From NCBI GenBank assembly GCA_021234155.1, contig JAJEKV010000778.1, positions 1 through 64,000 of the forward strand: 64,000 nt of DNA. Reading direction: 5' to 3'. This document shows positions 33,332-45,704 of the stretch, one piece after another. Source of the stretch: Isoetes taiwanensis (Eukaryota > Streptophyta > Lycopodiopsida > Isoetales > Isoetaceae). The notes beneath the pieces are model-generated. The model worked only from the letters and a program-made list of their open reading frames with translations, did no database searches and had not been told where the DNA came from. Both the position numbers and the translations under genes were made by a program. The stretch's first letter is position 1. The number at the start of each line of letters is the position of its first letter.

Positions 33332-33830
33332 CTTGTATATATATGTTATGATATATGTTATGATATATATATACAAGAAATTTACTGCATCCTACGATGC
33401 ACATTCGATTTTAGCATGTTCCTACGGTGCAAGTTCTAGGCAGTGCATGTTTTTAAGATTTTCCTAGTTTTTAAAGATTCTTTCAAAATTTTCATAGTTT
33501 TCATAAAATTATTTGGGAAGTTTTCTAGGTTCTAAAAGGTTATGCTAAGATTCTTCCAAATGTTCAAAGATTATCCTAAGGTTCCTTTAGATTCCCTTGA
33601 ATTCCTGGATTTTGCCAAGGGCCGTTAGATTTTATAAAGATTCTCCTATTTTGTCCAAAATTCCATCAAGGATTGCCTAGATTTTGAAAGATTTAATGAA
33701 GAATTTTTGATGAGATTTACTTAGATTCAAAACATTCCCCTAGATTCTCCAAGGATTTATGATGGTTCCCTTAAATTCAACTAGATTCCCTTAGATTCTC
33801 TTAGGTTTCTTTAGATTTAATGGGCGTTTT
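33332..33830 (+). repeat. Diverged single copy of the composite-repeat tail and A/T segment
   Basis: A perfect-ended palindrome (CTTGTATATATAT...ATATATATACAAG, 33,332-33,377) leads into AAGAAATTTACTGCATCCTA and GTTTTAGCATGTTCCTACGG. These match the unit tails of blocks 1 and 2. It is followed by eroded AGATTCCCTTAGATT words. No tRNA-like head or phased TTC/GAA array is present. Confidence 0.65.
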
Positions 33831-33955
33831 ATTAATATTGACATATGAATTAACATAAGTTGAACAATAAAAAATTGGGATGCCCATGATTTAGGTAGCT
33901 AGAACCTACATTTCTTATTGATATTGTTACCATCAAATGTTCCGAAACTAAATGC

Positions 33956-34346
33956 CAATGGTTATTGGTTTGCCCCATTAGGTGCTTTCAATTCACATAG
34001 GTAATGGTGTTTAAGAAACCACATAAACATTAAGAGTCCTAACCATAGACTTTAATCCATAGACTTTAATGGGGTGTTTGAGAAAAACCATTGTCTTCAT
34101 CTTGTTGGGCCCTAGCGGTGCTGCAATTCACATAGGTAATGCTCAGAAAACTAACAGCCTTCATACCTATTGACATCTCCAAAATCATTTGGGGGGCCAA
34201 TGGTTATTGGTTGCCCATTAGGTGCTTCATAAATATTGGAAGTCCCATAAACATTGGGACGCCTAACCATAGACTTTAATGTGGTGTTTGAGAAAAAACA
34301 ATTGTCTCCATCTTGTTCGGCCTAGTGGTGTTGGAATTCACATAAG
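33956..34346. repeat. ~240-bp imperfect direct repeat
   Basis: CCAATGGTTATTGGTT...CATTAGGTGCTT...CCATAGACTTTAATG...GTGTTTGAGAAAAA...CATCTTGTT occurs at 33,956 and again at 34,197. A shorter duplication, AAGCTCACCATTGTGGYACC, follows near 34,440-34,520. Confidence 0.7.
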
Positions 34347-37300
34347 TGTATATTATAAATCTTAAATCATTTAGATGCCTTTGTTGAATGGATTGAGTCA
34401 AAGGTGCATGCCAACAGCATCCTTAAAATAAGTCAAGTAGAAGCTCACCATTGTGGTACCTTTGTTTTAGTGTTAAGCATGCAATATGCAATAAGCTCAC
34501 CATTGTGGCACCTTTGTTTTAGTTTTGAACGACATTGTCAAAAACGTTCTAATACAATCTTTTGATTCTTTAAAGAAATTACATCTGTAACCGTGACGAC
34601 GTCTGTCTGAAGTTCTTGCATTAGAATACTATTATGGGAATTGGCATTTCGTCCCCTTGTGTGAAGTACCTGCAATATTAGAGAAATTATTATGGGAATC
34701 GACATTTTGTGATATTTGCATTGTCATATGCCCATGCAATTGTTGGTTGTCTGATAATCATTGGGCGGGCTATAATTATTGAGTGCTCCATAGACATTGA
34801 GAGTCCCATAAACACCTTACTATTTGGGGGCGTATGTCATAGCTGGGCACCAATGAACCTATAATATTAAGTTATGACATCTGTTTAATTGCCTAAAATA
34901 TAAGGGCACCTGACACACCTTATTATACTAGGCTCTTGGATGGACTATTGATTTTGCACAAGGTTCATACGTGCAAATGATATCAATTTAAGGTATGTGT
35001 CTATTTAAATTGCTTTAGCGTCCTTTTTTTTGCCACATAATTGTTGTGTCCACATGGAATAAAGGGACATCTCCTTGGGTAAGTCGATGGTTTCATTTGG
35101 CTTGTTGAATGTTCCCTATGCAAAATCATTTTTTTAAATAAGTTTCTATCTAGCTTTATCTTTTTAAGGAGGTGCACTTTTTAGCATGCAAGATGCAACG
35201 TGTTAAATTCCTAAGGAAAGGCCTATGGACCACTTCCTTGTTTTACAAAAAGTCATGCCGTGATGTCTACCTGTGGACTTGTTTTTGGTAAGAAAACAAA
35301 GCGTAAGTCTTAATCTTATATTATAATGTTATTGTGTAAGTGTTGGACCCAGCCCTAAATTCTATGGCCAGGATTTTTATCGCATCAAGCGGTGGCGATG
35401 ATGCCATGTAAAAATTCCCTTTTTTCCTTCTAACGGTTCTCTTCTCATTTGCGGATGATGCGCCACAATAGCCTTTTGCCTTTTTACTCAAAGGGATTTA
35501 TGTTTTGGATCAAAATAAGGGTCTTCTTATAAACGGATTGAATTGACGAAGAATGGCACTTTTATCCAGGATTGGATTGAAGCTTTTATCGTGGTATAGC
35601 TCTCTTGCTCAATAAAATCATCGTGGATGTTCTTTTGCCTCGAAGCGGGACACGCATTAGAAAATGAGAACCATGTAGACAAAAGCTTCATGTCAATCAT
35701 CTCTAATTCCCAATCGCGTTTATTGGAGTCGGGCATCGGGCTTAGGTCTTATCAAGTATGATGCTAAGGCCTCATAGAAACTTCTTTCGATTCTTCTTCT
35801 TCGATGGTGGCATCTTGCATGTGGTTACGTGAGTTTTTAAGTTGGAAAAGGCTTCTTATCTTCCAATGTATTTTCTTACTACTCTTGGTGAAATAGGGGG
35901 AAATAATGGCATCTGAGAGGTCCCATATCCTCTATTTTTCCCATTTCTCATCTAGTATTTTCATTTGCAGCATTGTTTTTACGCAGCGAGTATTTTACGT
36001 CTGTCGAGTCCTCGGCAACATTCCTTTAGAATGCGGATACGGCTAGGAAGAAAGGCATTAAGCATTATGTACATTAGAAAGAAATAAGTGGTATAGTTAT
36101 AAGCTAGAGGCATCTTGCCATGGGTTCATCAAGCAAAGAAACTTGCACATGGCTTAGGTTGCTTTTCATTGGCCCCCGCTGATTTGATACCTCTAGAGGT
36201 ATTTACGCTCCGGTATATGCTAAGGAACTTAGAGGAAGAATTTTGTCTTTGGGCCGATTGAAGTCTATCAAATCAAAACTTTTTGCACACTAGGGCATTT
36301 GCAAATCCGCCATAAAAGATATCCCACTCAAATCCGAGCTTTTGGAGATGGCATGAAATAAGAAACAGCACAAGAAATCTTTCCTATAGATTTCTTCTTC
36401 CTTTATGTTAAATTGGATGTTATCTCTTCTTTCGGTTGCCAGCTAAGAAACGGTTTACATGCCCTATAATTCCATGATGTTACGCATGCATATACATCTG
36501 CTGAATTTTTGGCATGGGGCAAATACATCCATGTACGTTCTATAAAGGCATGAATCAGTATGAACTAAGCGCCTTTTGTGATAGGATGGATGCAAGTCAT
36601 CAATCAAGGGCAAAAGCGGTTTGTCCACAATGAAGCGGGGTTAGCAACTTGAACTGGATTTAGTAGCATTACGTACCACGATTGTGAACACTAATGTTAA
36701 TGATGCATCAAATGTTTCCCGACTTCAAGCTCTGTTTGTTTTGGGCTTTTTGCAGGAAATGTTTGACAGGACATATTATAAAGGCATCATATGAAAATGT
36801 GAGCTACATGATACTTCACAATAATTTTGATGCGGGAACATATAAATGATGTTAAAAGCGGTCCTCTATGCAATAAGAGAACTATACAACATACCATTTT
36901 GATTATTTTTAACGGGTTTACTCTAAGCTCTTTCTCTTCTTGCACAACTTCACTTCCAAAACCCATTGTGCTTTAGACTTTTTGTATCTGCTTTGCAAGC
37001 TTAAGAGTTACTCCCACATCCTCCTAAAATCAAAACACACGAATTTGAATGGTCAGATTTGGCCTAGCTCCGGGACAGCCACACTCTATCGTCGACTCCA
37101 GCTCCAGATACGGACATAAAACAACTCTACAAGCCGGTTCCTATGCTTTACCGGTAGTTCCTATTCAAATCGAAGATGAAGTCATAAGAACATCATATCC
37201 TTCTTTAGAAGGTGAGTTACGGCCTCAAGCCTTAGGTATTTTTGTCTTTGCCAACAAAGGAAATTAACGGATGGGTTCTTACATGCGGCAATGCGGCAAT

Positions 37301-39154
37301 ATGAGTAGAGGTTATTATCTTTTATGGCTTATTCATGTGCTATGTTGCAAGAATGGTGGAGCTTGGAGCTCACAAGATGAGTTTCGATCCAATTAATGAT
37401 GTTTTCTAGAAGGACAAAATTATATACCGGTGTCGGTTATATGAGGTCGCAAAGATATATCAGTAGTATCTATCTGACCCTAGAGCAAGCCCGATGCTTG
37501 ATCACGGCTTACTCTGTGTCATTTTTTGCTATCTTGTGGAGATGGAGCTCGAGCTCGGATGGCGAAAGTGTTCAAACCCACCTGTCTTGAGAATCAAATA
37601 GATGTTATTCTACCACGGCCCGGTATGCTACAGCGTTGCGGATTATACGCACGAACTTTATATGGATTTTTAGCGTGTTTCTTTAATGATGGTGCTTGAT
37701 TCGATAGTGGATTCTTGCCTCAAAGCTCAAATCGGTAAGGTCTTTCCAAATTTTGATGATTCCAGTGCCTTTCATGTAGGTTCTAAGACTCCATATTGGG
37801 GGAATTTGTTTTATTCTTATCAGGCCCCAAATATGGCCTACACAAGGACGAAATTATTAGCTGTAATTGAAAATGGCCATTAGGTAAGCAGATTATGTTC
37901 TGGATCCAATAATTCAAACTGCTTGAGGAAGCTTCTTATTTAAGGACGAGTGATATTATCCATTAAGAGTTGACAAGGGCAACTAATTGGGATATTCAAG
38001 ATGTCTACAATAGAAATGATAAGCTTTAAATTTGGTATGTGCCCACTAGATTAAGGCACGTATACCACGTAGATGATGCTGTTGGAGCTTGATGTGCAAG
38101 CTCCATTTCATATAACATTATCGTCTCTTCTGTTCCTAGAATTTTAAGGTGAAAAATTTAAGGTGCACGTAAGAATGGCCCTTAATATGCTAGAGGACAA
38201 TTCACGTAATAATAAGCAAAATTATGCAAGTCATCACTATAAGCAATTATTCTCATCGAAACAACATGGGAGTATTGACGCTCCATTTATTTGTTTGTTA
38301 TCGATCATGCTATAAAGGCCCAAAGCATCATTTCTTAGATCCCACTACATCATTTTTGCAAATGAGTTCATAGTCTTCATTGGCTCAATCCCATTCAGCA
38401 TTAGAAACAATAATCCCTAATAAGCATTATGTACATTTCATTGGCCTCTAAACAACATAGTGAACACTGCCCTCAAAACAAGTTAACTTCCATTCCATTG
38501 TCCCAATTCCCAATTACCAATAATAAGTTCACAACCATCATTTACGGTTATCAATTACCATACATTTCATTGAACTAAACACTCTAAAGCAAACATTTTC
38601 CAACAATCAACACAAATAAAAATCATAGAACTACACAAATATCAATAAAAAATAACGTTACAAAACCATCTTGACAAAGGACTACCAAATAAACCACTAA
38701 TTAGGTCATGACATAATATGATCCAACATTAGACACTAACAATACATTGCTATTGAATACTAATTATTGATGTTAACTTATGTGCCATTCTAAAGCACAC
38801 ATGATACCTAACTACCCTTGACCTGTAACATAGACTATGTTAGGTGTTCTTTTTATAATCGCATGTATTGATAAACTTTGCATCATTTCAAAAAAGAAGA
38901 AAATCCAAAATTGTTTTGGCATCACAATAGATAGTTCATATGCAAATTGTAGGGTATGTGTAACAGGTTCCAACGTTAGCCCAGCAACGCTGGGCACCAT
39001 TACTAGTATTATATTAGTGTCTATTTTTGATGAGGTGTCCACAATAGTACTTGCTGTGGATATTCTTCAGACAAAAAGGAAGACAATACATATCTCATAA
39101 ATTTTAGCAGAGTTGGATGTTGTTTTGTATCAGATCAAGGCGCCACGCTCTCTG
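34347..39154. other. Long stretch with short, unrecognised frames
   Basis: Frames of 60-90 codons occur on both strands. Examples are the minus frame at 35,527-35,736 with LLSTWFSFSNACPASRQKN and the plus frames at 37,049-37,267 and 37,686-37,883. None shows a known motif or convincing splice context. 38,100-38,800 is AT-rich and featureless. Confidence 0.3.
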
Positions 39155-39535
39155 CTAGTCTGCTCTATCTAGTAATTCTTGAAGTCTATGATGATGTTGT
39201 GATCGGTGGCATCCAATCTTAAAGCTCAAGCACTTTGCTTTTCCGGCGACTCTCGTATCCGGTGAGTAATCTTTCAAGCAAATGATGGGGCTTTTAACCG
39301 GAAAATAGATTTCTAGATTGGCGGAATATGCATCTTCTTGTTGAAATGGGTGATTGAAGCAAGAAAGATCTCGAAAAGGAAATTCCTTTAAGATCTTTTG
39401 GTAAACAATAACTCCCCGCCAATGACCCCAATCGATGCGAATGCATAAATTATTCAATGAATTCCTCGCACATACAATCATTCCCATGTATACGTGGTTT
39501 ATGGTGTATGCATAAAAGTCATTCTTCCAAGACAA
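39155..39535 (-). pseudogene. Unidentified 126-codon minus-strand open frame
   Basis: The open frame has no ATG at its upstream end and is preceded by an in-frame TGA. A different frame just upstream (IRPWLFVRFVLEE) suggests a shift. The protein looks real in composition (WKNDFYAYTINHVYMGMIV, IDWGHWRGVIVYQKILKEFP, then SPIICLKDYSPDTRV), and its end has a His run. No domain is recognised. It could be one exon or a fragment of a mobile-element protein. Confidence 0.3.
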
Positions 39536-41512
39536 ACCTCACGAAAAGCCAAGGCCTGATTGAATCTGTGTAGAAGAACTTTCCCTCTGTGATATCGAGT
39601 CATGGCCTGTGATATGGACATTTATATCGAGGCTACCTTCTTGGTCGAATCTCGAAACTTTCTACTAAACTGGATTCCATCATTAAACAAATGAAATGCC
39701 TGAGAAAAAATCCTTCATCAATGTGCAAAGAACACAAGTCAAAAGATCGGATGTCTTGAGCGATGAATCGAGTTTCATCAAGCATGAAGGCTAGCAAGAT
39801 TAATGCCGCTTAAAAATCTCAAAGCGGGATATATTTAGTCGAGTTCTTGTTGCCTTACAATCAAATAAAGTACCTGAAAAGCCTAAAATTCCCATAATCC
39901 GTTACTAATATGCTTCACCAAAAGAAACTATTAGCCCATGAAATAGCATTACACATCAACCGTTTGCAATACTAAACCACTTGAATGGGAAAAGTCCATG
40001 GAGATCTACGAAAGCCAATCAAAGCTTTGAGCACATACTTCAAAAAAAAACTGTTAATTGCTTGGGAGATGATATAGGAGAACCCGATTTTTGAAACAAA
40101 GGTCTCTAATACTAATGGGTCTCCGGAATGTTTGAACTAGCGGTCGGGAAGACAGGTTTACATTTTGGCAAAACAATTTACTCTACTAACTTATATGGTC
40201 TGAAAAATACCGATATGGTCACTAAGGCGTTTTTGACCATGGGCAAGCAAGATTTGGGACTGGATTGATGTGGCGCGGCTTGAAGAACGAGAAAAGCAAG
40301 TAATCTAGTGAAAAAAATAAGAAGAATGCCGATTTGATAGATGTCGAATGTGAATTTCCTGAATTTCCAAAAGCGCCATCCAAACAAAAAGCAGGCCCAA
40401 ATTGGGCAATCTTTGGTTATGCCTTGCCTCTTTGGGGTCTTCATCATATGCCTATCTTTGTTGCTTTTCCTCGTTCGGAAAGACACCATTCAAACTGCAT
40501 TTTAAACATAACTAAAAAGTAAGATCAATCTTTCAATTTCTACCTTGGAGACATATAAGGTGGGGTGGCCGTCAATGGCGACGGTCAAAATCGTGGTGAT
40601 AATTTGACTTTCTTTTAGACGGATGGCATGTTATTATTGGACCATGTTGTCTCCTCAATGGCGCAGTCGTGGTGCTGATGTGGAGATAGTCAAATGACAG
40701 GTAGGTGCATACATCGCGTCTCTTCCGGCGAATGAATTTTCAGTGGCAATCCTGTTCGTTTTCTCGCCCGCAAGACCCTAATCTTGGCTATGGCAGGAAC
40801 AAACCCTTTATTGGTGATATTGTTGAATCCGTTGGCGATCATGGCGCCATTGATGGCGCTTGCCATTTTGCTGCTGCGATACCACAGATTTCCAATGGTT
40901 TGGAGTGTTTTTCCATGGGATTTTTCATCTCAGACCTTTGGTTTTCCTGATCTTCATGCTTTTGGCGCCTCTTTCCACGATTCCCTCCAAGCTTTCATGG
41001 ATTTCCTACTCTTGGCATGTTTCCCTCCAATCTTACATGCCTCTTTGGCAAGATCTGAGCTTCAAATCGAATGGATCAATGACATGGCAATCTTTTGGGC
41101 CTTAGATTCTTTGTTTCCTTTGTTTCCCTCTTTCCATGTTTGAATTGAAGCATTCTGATCCTGTTTTTTCGTGCAAGCAGGTATATAAAAAGGTAGAACA
41201 TGGGCTTGAAAATTCGTGGATCCTCTTCTTCCATCCATGCTTGCATCAACCACCTCTGTTATCACTGAAGCATTTGCATCAACAGCCTCTGTTGTCCTTT
41301 GAAGCTTTTTAAAAGAGGTGAGGGCTTTTGAACTTGGCTTTTTCCAGTTTTGATTCATGCTTGTAATGCTTTTATGGAATAGTTCTAACACATTTCATTT
41401 GTTGCATGCAGGTTTAAGGTGTTATATTGCATGCATTCTCCATTCAGCTTTGTAAGAAGTTTGCATTTTGACATTCCTTGTATTTTCCATTCCTTCCATA
41501 TTGTTTATTGAG
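39536..41512. other. Stretch upstream of the pogo-like transposase
   Basis: Short unrecognised frames occur on both strands (40,178-40,489 minus; 40,784-41,143 plus, hydrophobic). Intron-like borders are visible at 41,325 (AGAGGTGAGG) and 41,411 (TTGCATGCAG), compatible with a 5' untranslated intron of the transposase transcript. No terminal inverted repeat could be fixed. Confidence 0.3.
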
Positions 41513-42295
41513 ATGAATCTCAGAAATAATAGGACCATTGCATTTGCCCCTGATTCTAACTCTGAACTTGAAGCAGCAAATGGCCTTCCTCCTCCTCCTA
41601 GAAAAGTAGGTCTAGACCACTCATCTCCCGCGTAAGTCCATGAATGTTGGTAAGAAAATTGTTAGAGCTCCCCGCTAGAGGTGCATGGACTAAGGAAGCT
41701 TTAGAATCTGCCATTGATGCCATTGACGATGGCATATTTTCCATAAGAAAAGCTGCCCTGCATTTTGGTATCCCCGGACTACGCTTTTTAGAAACCATTT
41801 GTATGGAAAATCCAAGAATAAATTTGGCAGCATTCCAAAGGGATTGAGTATGGAGGAAGAAAAAATACTTCTTGAGTGGGCGTTTGAATTAGCTGATGAA
41901 GGTCGTCTTTGTGAATCTAGACATTATGAAATGTAAAGTTGCTGCCATGACCATTAGCGTAACCAACTTGTTTTAAGGATGGATTACCCGTAAGAAGTGG
42001 TGGAAGTGCTTTAGGGGAAGGCATCCGGATATCTCTGTCAGAATTGCTCAATGCATTGAATTGCAAAGAGGAAAGCAATGTCCCTTCTAACCTTCAAAAT
42101 TTCTACTCCACACTAAGACAAGTCTATGATGAACATGGATTTGATGCATCACGAGTCCGAATTGTGATGAAACAGGTACAAGCAAAGTTGCGAATCGGAA
42201 TGAGGGTGATTGCAAGGAGGGGCCGGAAGAATGTCACTTGAACATGTGCCTAAGAATGAGAATGGATGACAGTCTTGGTTTGCATCAATGCATCA
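41513..42295 (+). pseudogene. pogo/Tigger-like transposase, N-terminal half, frameshifted
   Basis: From ATG 41,513 a leader (MNLRNNRTIAFAPDSNSE) stops at a TAA near 41,633. The next frame (41,644-41,847) carries the psq/CENP-B-type helix-turn-helix: RGAWTKEALESAIDAIDDG, then SIRKAALHFGIP. After further frame changes it continues as FRNHLYGKSKNKFG, LSMEEEKILLEWAFELADEG, KKWWKCFRGRHPD and NFYSTLRQVYDEHGFDASR. The first catalytic Asp lies in a DETG motif near 42,167 that survives only in a shifted frame. IGMRVIARRGRKN and MTVLVCINASGNKIPC follow. About six frameshifts break this half. The family is the DDE_1/CENP-B-like group of Tc1/mariner-related transposases, which bind DNA through the N-terminal helices and cut and paste at TA. 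Confidence 0.85.
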
Positions 42296-42417
42296 GGTAA
42301 CAAAATTCCATGTTTGTATGTTTTTAAAGGAAAAAGAATGAGGGATCAGAATCTCATAGCAGGTTGTGACCTGGAGCAGTCACGTCTTTCCAAAAGAAAG
42401 CATGGATAACTGACGCT

Positions 42418-43033
42418 TTGTTTGAGTCTTGGTTAGATCATTTTAAAAACAATGTTCCAGGAGGTGTTTCTAAAGAAAGGCCACATCTTTTAATCTGTGA
42501 TGGCCATGGTAGCCATGTTACCATGGCAACAATACTTAAAGCAAGGGAAATGGGATTGCATATTGTCCGAATGCCACCCCACACTTCCCATAGGCTGCAA
42601 CCATTAGATGTAAGTTGTTTTAGGCCTTTCAAAGCTGCATTTAGGAAGGCTAGAGCTCATTTCATGCACAGTAAATATGGCGTGGAACCAACCAAAGAAG
42701 ATCTGGCCACAATTGTGTCCAATTCAATGTCTCAGGCTCTTTCTCAAAGTAATATTTGTGCTGGATTTTTAAAAACTGGTATTTGGCCATGGGAACCACC
42801 AAGAGTTCAACCTGAGCCTCTAGCAGATAGAATGGAGCAGGAAAGAATGGCTGCTAGGGCTGCAGCAGGTCTAAGTAATGGAAATGCAAATGAGAATGAA
42901 GATGCAAGTGCAAATGCAAATGCAGCAGAGAATGAACATGCAAATGAGAATGAAGATGATCCAGGAAATGAAGAGGCATCAAATGTAAATGAACAAATGG
43001 AAGGAACTGGATCTGAACCTCAAACTCAGACAG
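42418..43033 (+). pseudogene. pogo/Tigger-like transposase, catalytic C-terminal exon, intact reading frame
   Basis: The frame opens FESWLDHFKNNVPGGVSKER and holds LLICDGHGSHVT with the second catalytic Asp. HTSHRLQPLDVSCF follows with the third Asp, 35 residues apart, consistent with pogo-type DD(~30-36)D. SNICAGFLKTGIWPWE marks the end of the DDE domain. A low-complexity Asn/Glu/Ala stretch (NENEDASANANAAENEH) follows. The frame leaves at GGTATAT (43,034) with CAGACAG as the exon end. Joining to 43,094 across a GT-AG intron continues the protein without a break. This half is open while the N-terminal half is broken, so the element is most likely recently dead unless the frameshifts are sequence errors. 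Confidence 0.85.
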
Positions 43034-43093
43034 GTATATTTGAATTTTAAAAATTATACTAAGTTAGGTTCTAATTGTTTGTTTATTTTGCAG
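43034..43093 (+). other. 60-nt GT-AG intron in the transposase gene
   Basis: ACAG/GTATAT at the donor and TTATTTTGCAG/ATGC at the acceptor flank an AT-rich 60-nt sequence with an in-frame TAA. CTAAT lies near the expected branch position. Removing it gives Gln-Thr-Asp-Ala-Ala-Leu across the junction and keeps the frame. Sixty nt is near the lower limit for plant introns. Confidence 0.75.
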
Positions 43094-43896
43094 ATGCTGC
43101 ACTTGCTGCACTAGCAGATGTTGTATCCCTTCTCCCTCATCCTCCAAGCATGAATGAGTTTAATGCCAATGTCTCTTCAACCAATAACAGCAAGCCTAAA
43201 TCCAAAAGACTTAGAATGCCTGAGCATCTAAAGAATAGACTGTATGTCACATCCGATGAAATGGTGCAAGCCAAATTGGAACATCAAAGGCAATGTGAAG
43301 AGGCAGAAAGAATAAGGAAAGAGCAGATAGAAGAGAAGAAGAGAATTCAAATAGAAAGGAAAGAGGCCAAGGAGAGAGAGAAGAAGAGAAAGGAGGAGAA
43401 TAGGAGGTTGAGGGAGGAGAGGAAGGCAATGCTTGAGAGGGAAGCTTTAGAAAAAGCTGCACGACAGAATCAGGATCAGCAAACAAGTGTGGCAAGACCA
43501 AAAAGGGTAAGGAAGAAGACTTTAAGAATGATTGAGTCACAGATGCCGGAGGACACAGAAGAATGTGGCATCATAATTCCACAAGATCAGGTGCAGGATG
43601 ATGCAATTGTTGATGTTCAACAGCCTGTAGAAATGCATGATGATCCAACTTATCAGATTGCATGTAGTCAGGGATTAGATTTGTTTGTCAACATACCAAT
43701 CCCTGAATTTCAGAATAGCCAGGGCATTGAAGATGATGATGAGACATCTCTTTGTAGCCTGGAAGATCGTAGAAAAAAAAGAAAAGTGCTTGAAAATGAA
43801 TCTGATTCTAGTGATGAAGCTGAAGAGAGGCTAAAAGCTTTGGATGACCTATACAGGGCTGAAGCAGATGAGCATCTAAAAAAGCTAGGACTTTGA
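43094..43896 (+). pseudogene. pogo/Tigger-like transposase, C-terminal coiled-coil exon
   Basis: After the intron the frame reads AALAALADVVSLLPHPPSMN, a basic patch (NSKPKSKRLRMPEHLKNRL), then a long charged helix. EEAERIRKEQIEEKKRIQIE and KEREKKRKEENRRLREERKA are strongly coiled-coil in pattern. It then passes ARPKRVRKKTLRM, a likely nuclear signal, and an acidic end (GIEDDDETSLCSLEDRR), finishing at a TGA after EADEHLKKLGL. Such Glu/Lys/Arg-rich tails are common after DDE_1 domains in plant and oomycete Tigger-like proteins. The exon is fully open. Confidence 0.8.
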
Positions 43897-44879
43897 AGAT
43901 ATTCTTGGCTAAATGTTGTAATCTATCTTGCCATTATGTTGCTAAAGGTGAGAAATTGAAATATTATTGACTCTTCCATGTATTGAAATTTTAAATAATC
44001 TTGTCTTTCTTTATCGTCGCAAAAGCATACAATTGAATTGGAGTTCTATATTCTCATTATCATGGTATTTCATGAGTTTGATGAGGGATTCTAATCTGTG
44101 GTCATGTTCCATGGATAGGATCCCTCTCGCAAGTATGTTCTAGTCTCCATAGTTACCTTTTCTTATTCTTTTATTTGTATTCATTAACTAACCACAGGTC
44201 TTACGTCTTGCCTAGGTAAGTTTAATGGAAATTGGCATAGCCAAGAGGGGTTCAATTCCTCTTAAACTTGTTGTGTATTTTGTTTCGAATTATTGTTACG
44301 CCTATAGTCAAGCAGGATTCACACTCACCATTAAGGTGTTTTGCATTGTTCACATTGAGATTCAGAACTCACCATCTTTGTTGGAGCCACCACACCATTC
44401 GAAAACCTGCCCACACCATAGCTGAAACCTGCCCACACCATAGCGATGAATGCACCTCACTATTGAAGACACCTTCCTCACACTCTTGTAATGCACCATT
44501 GATGCCAAAAGCTCACCATTAAGGGGTCTTAACCCTCGTATTTTGAGCAATAATTTGAGCTAGAGATGTTGAATTTGAGTGTGAAACAAATAAATTCTGA
44601 ATTAGCATGTCCTAGAGCATATGTTCATGTAAAAACTTTTATGATCCGCCTTCCGATATGAATTTGCGGGGCGTTTTTCCCTTAAGTGCACCATTGGTGG
44701 GCACCCCACCTTATGGGTGGCGAAAAATCGCCGGGGGCTAATATTTCCTTCTACGATCCAGATTCTCAAGGCATGCACAGAGATTCAATTTATATTGCAA
44801 ATGCTCACGAGATAAACCTCCAAGCAATTTCGCCGAGTTCTAGCAAAGATCAGACTACTTGGTCGACCCATCCAGTCGG
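43897..44879. other. Downstream flank of the transposase, no recognised gene
   Basis: At 44,402-44,445 a 22-base unit (GAAACCTGCCCACACCATAGC) is tandemly duplicated. No matching terminal inverted repeat for the transposon was found. Only short frames occur. Confidence 0.35.
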
Positions 44880-45607
44880 CCGGATCCATAGATGGTCGAT
44901 TTGCCTAACCACCCGTGACCCAGTTCAATGGATATCTTGCTGGATTTAAGCACCGTTTTCCAGTTGAAATCCCTCCTATGAACTCCGCAAGCAAAAATAA
45001 AGGAATCATAGCTATTTGCATAAAAATCATATCTAAAGAGCAAAAATCGAGTGCCTCACGGAGGTTTTTGCGGTTGAGGGCTTGAATCCACGGCCCTATC
45101 GGGTTGTAGACCGCCATGGCGAAAATGCCTTCTCCACTTTTCGCCCTTACTCTGTACATTCGAGAAAATAGAAATACTATTTAAGAAATCCGTGAAAGGC
45201 TTTCGTTAAGTGATGGCGGCTGCCAACAAAATATTGGCTAAAGCCAAGCGAAAATACTCGAGAACCACCGTGTCAATGGAGTCAAAAGACAAAAAGCTCC
45301 ATGACCATAGCTCCAAGCTGGAAAATATGCAGAGCATAAGGAGAGCCAGCTGGCAAACATGAAAGCACCGTACTGTCAAAACAATTTTGATATCCAATAA
45401 TCGTATATATCGCAGCATTTAGAACATTGAAGAATGTTCTAGAATTTCTTGTCATCTTCTAGAATTTTTAGGACATTCTAAAGCCACCACATCCCCGCCA
45501 AGAACCTTCTAGAAGCCACCGGATCCAGAACGAGATAGGGCGTGGGAGCAAACAGGGACGGTAGGGATCATGTGATATATAATGGAACTTTAGGAAGCCA
45601 CTCCTAA

Positions 45608-45615
<8 letters not shown>
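44880..45615 (-). repeat. Dispersed repeat X, copy 2
   Basis: This is the reverse complement of 28,610-29,580 with gaps. It ends at AGCCACTCCTAATAATTATATA, where the first (TA)n tract begins. On the minus strand a frame at 45,159-44,905 shares FMQIAMIP and EFIGGIS with copy 1. The copies are clearly diverged, older than the near-identical parts of the composite blocks. Confidence 0.75.
45401..45443 (-). promoter_or_regulatory. Inverted copy of the TTC/GAA plus TATA-like region
   Basis: On the minus strand TTCTAGAACATTC (ending near 45,430) precedes GCGATATATACGA (about 45,402-45,413), the same order as at 28,789-28,830. Preservation in both diverged copies hints at function. Confidence 0.4.
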
Positions 45616-45678
<63 letters not shown>

Positions 45679-45695
45679 AATATAAAATATATATA
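45611..45695. repeat. (TA)n microsatellite at outer end of unit A
   Basis: About 30 pure AT units followed by imperfect AT sequence, lying exactly between repeat X copy 2 and unit A. Confidence 0.97.
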
Positions 45696-45704
45696 ACGAG
45701 GGTT

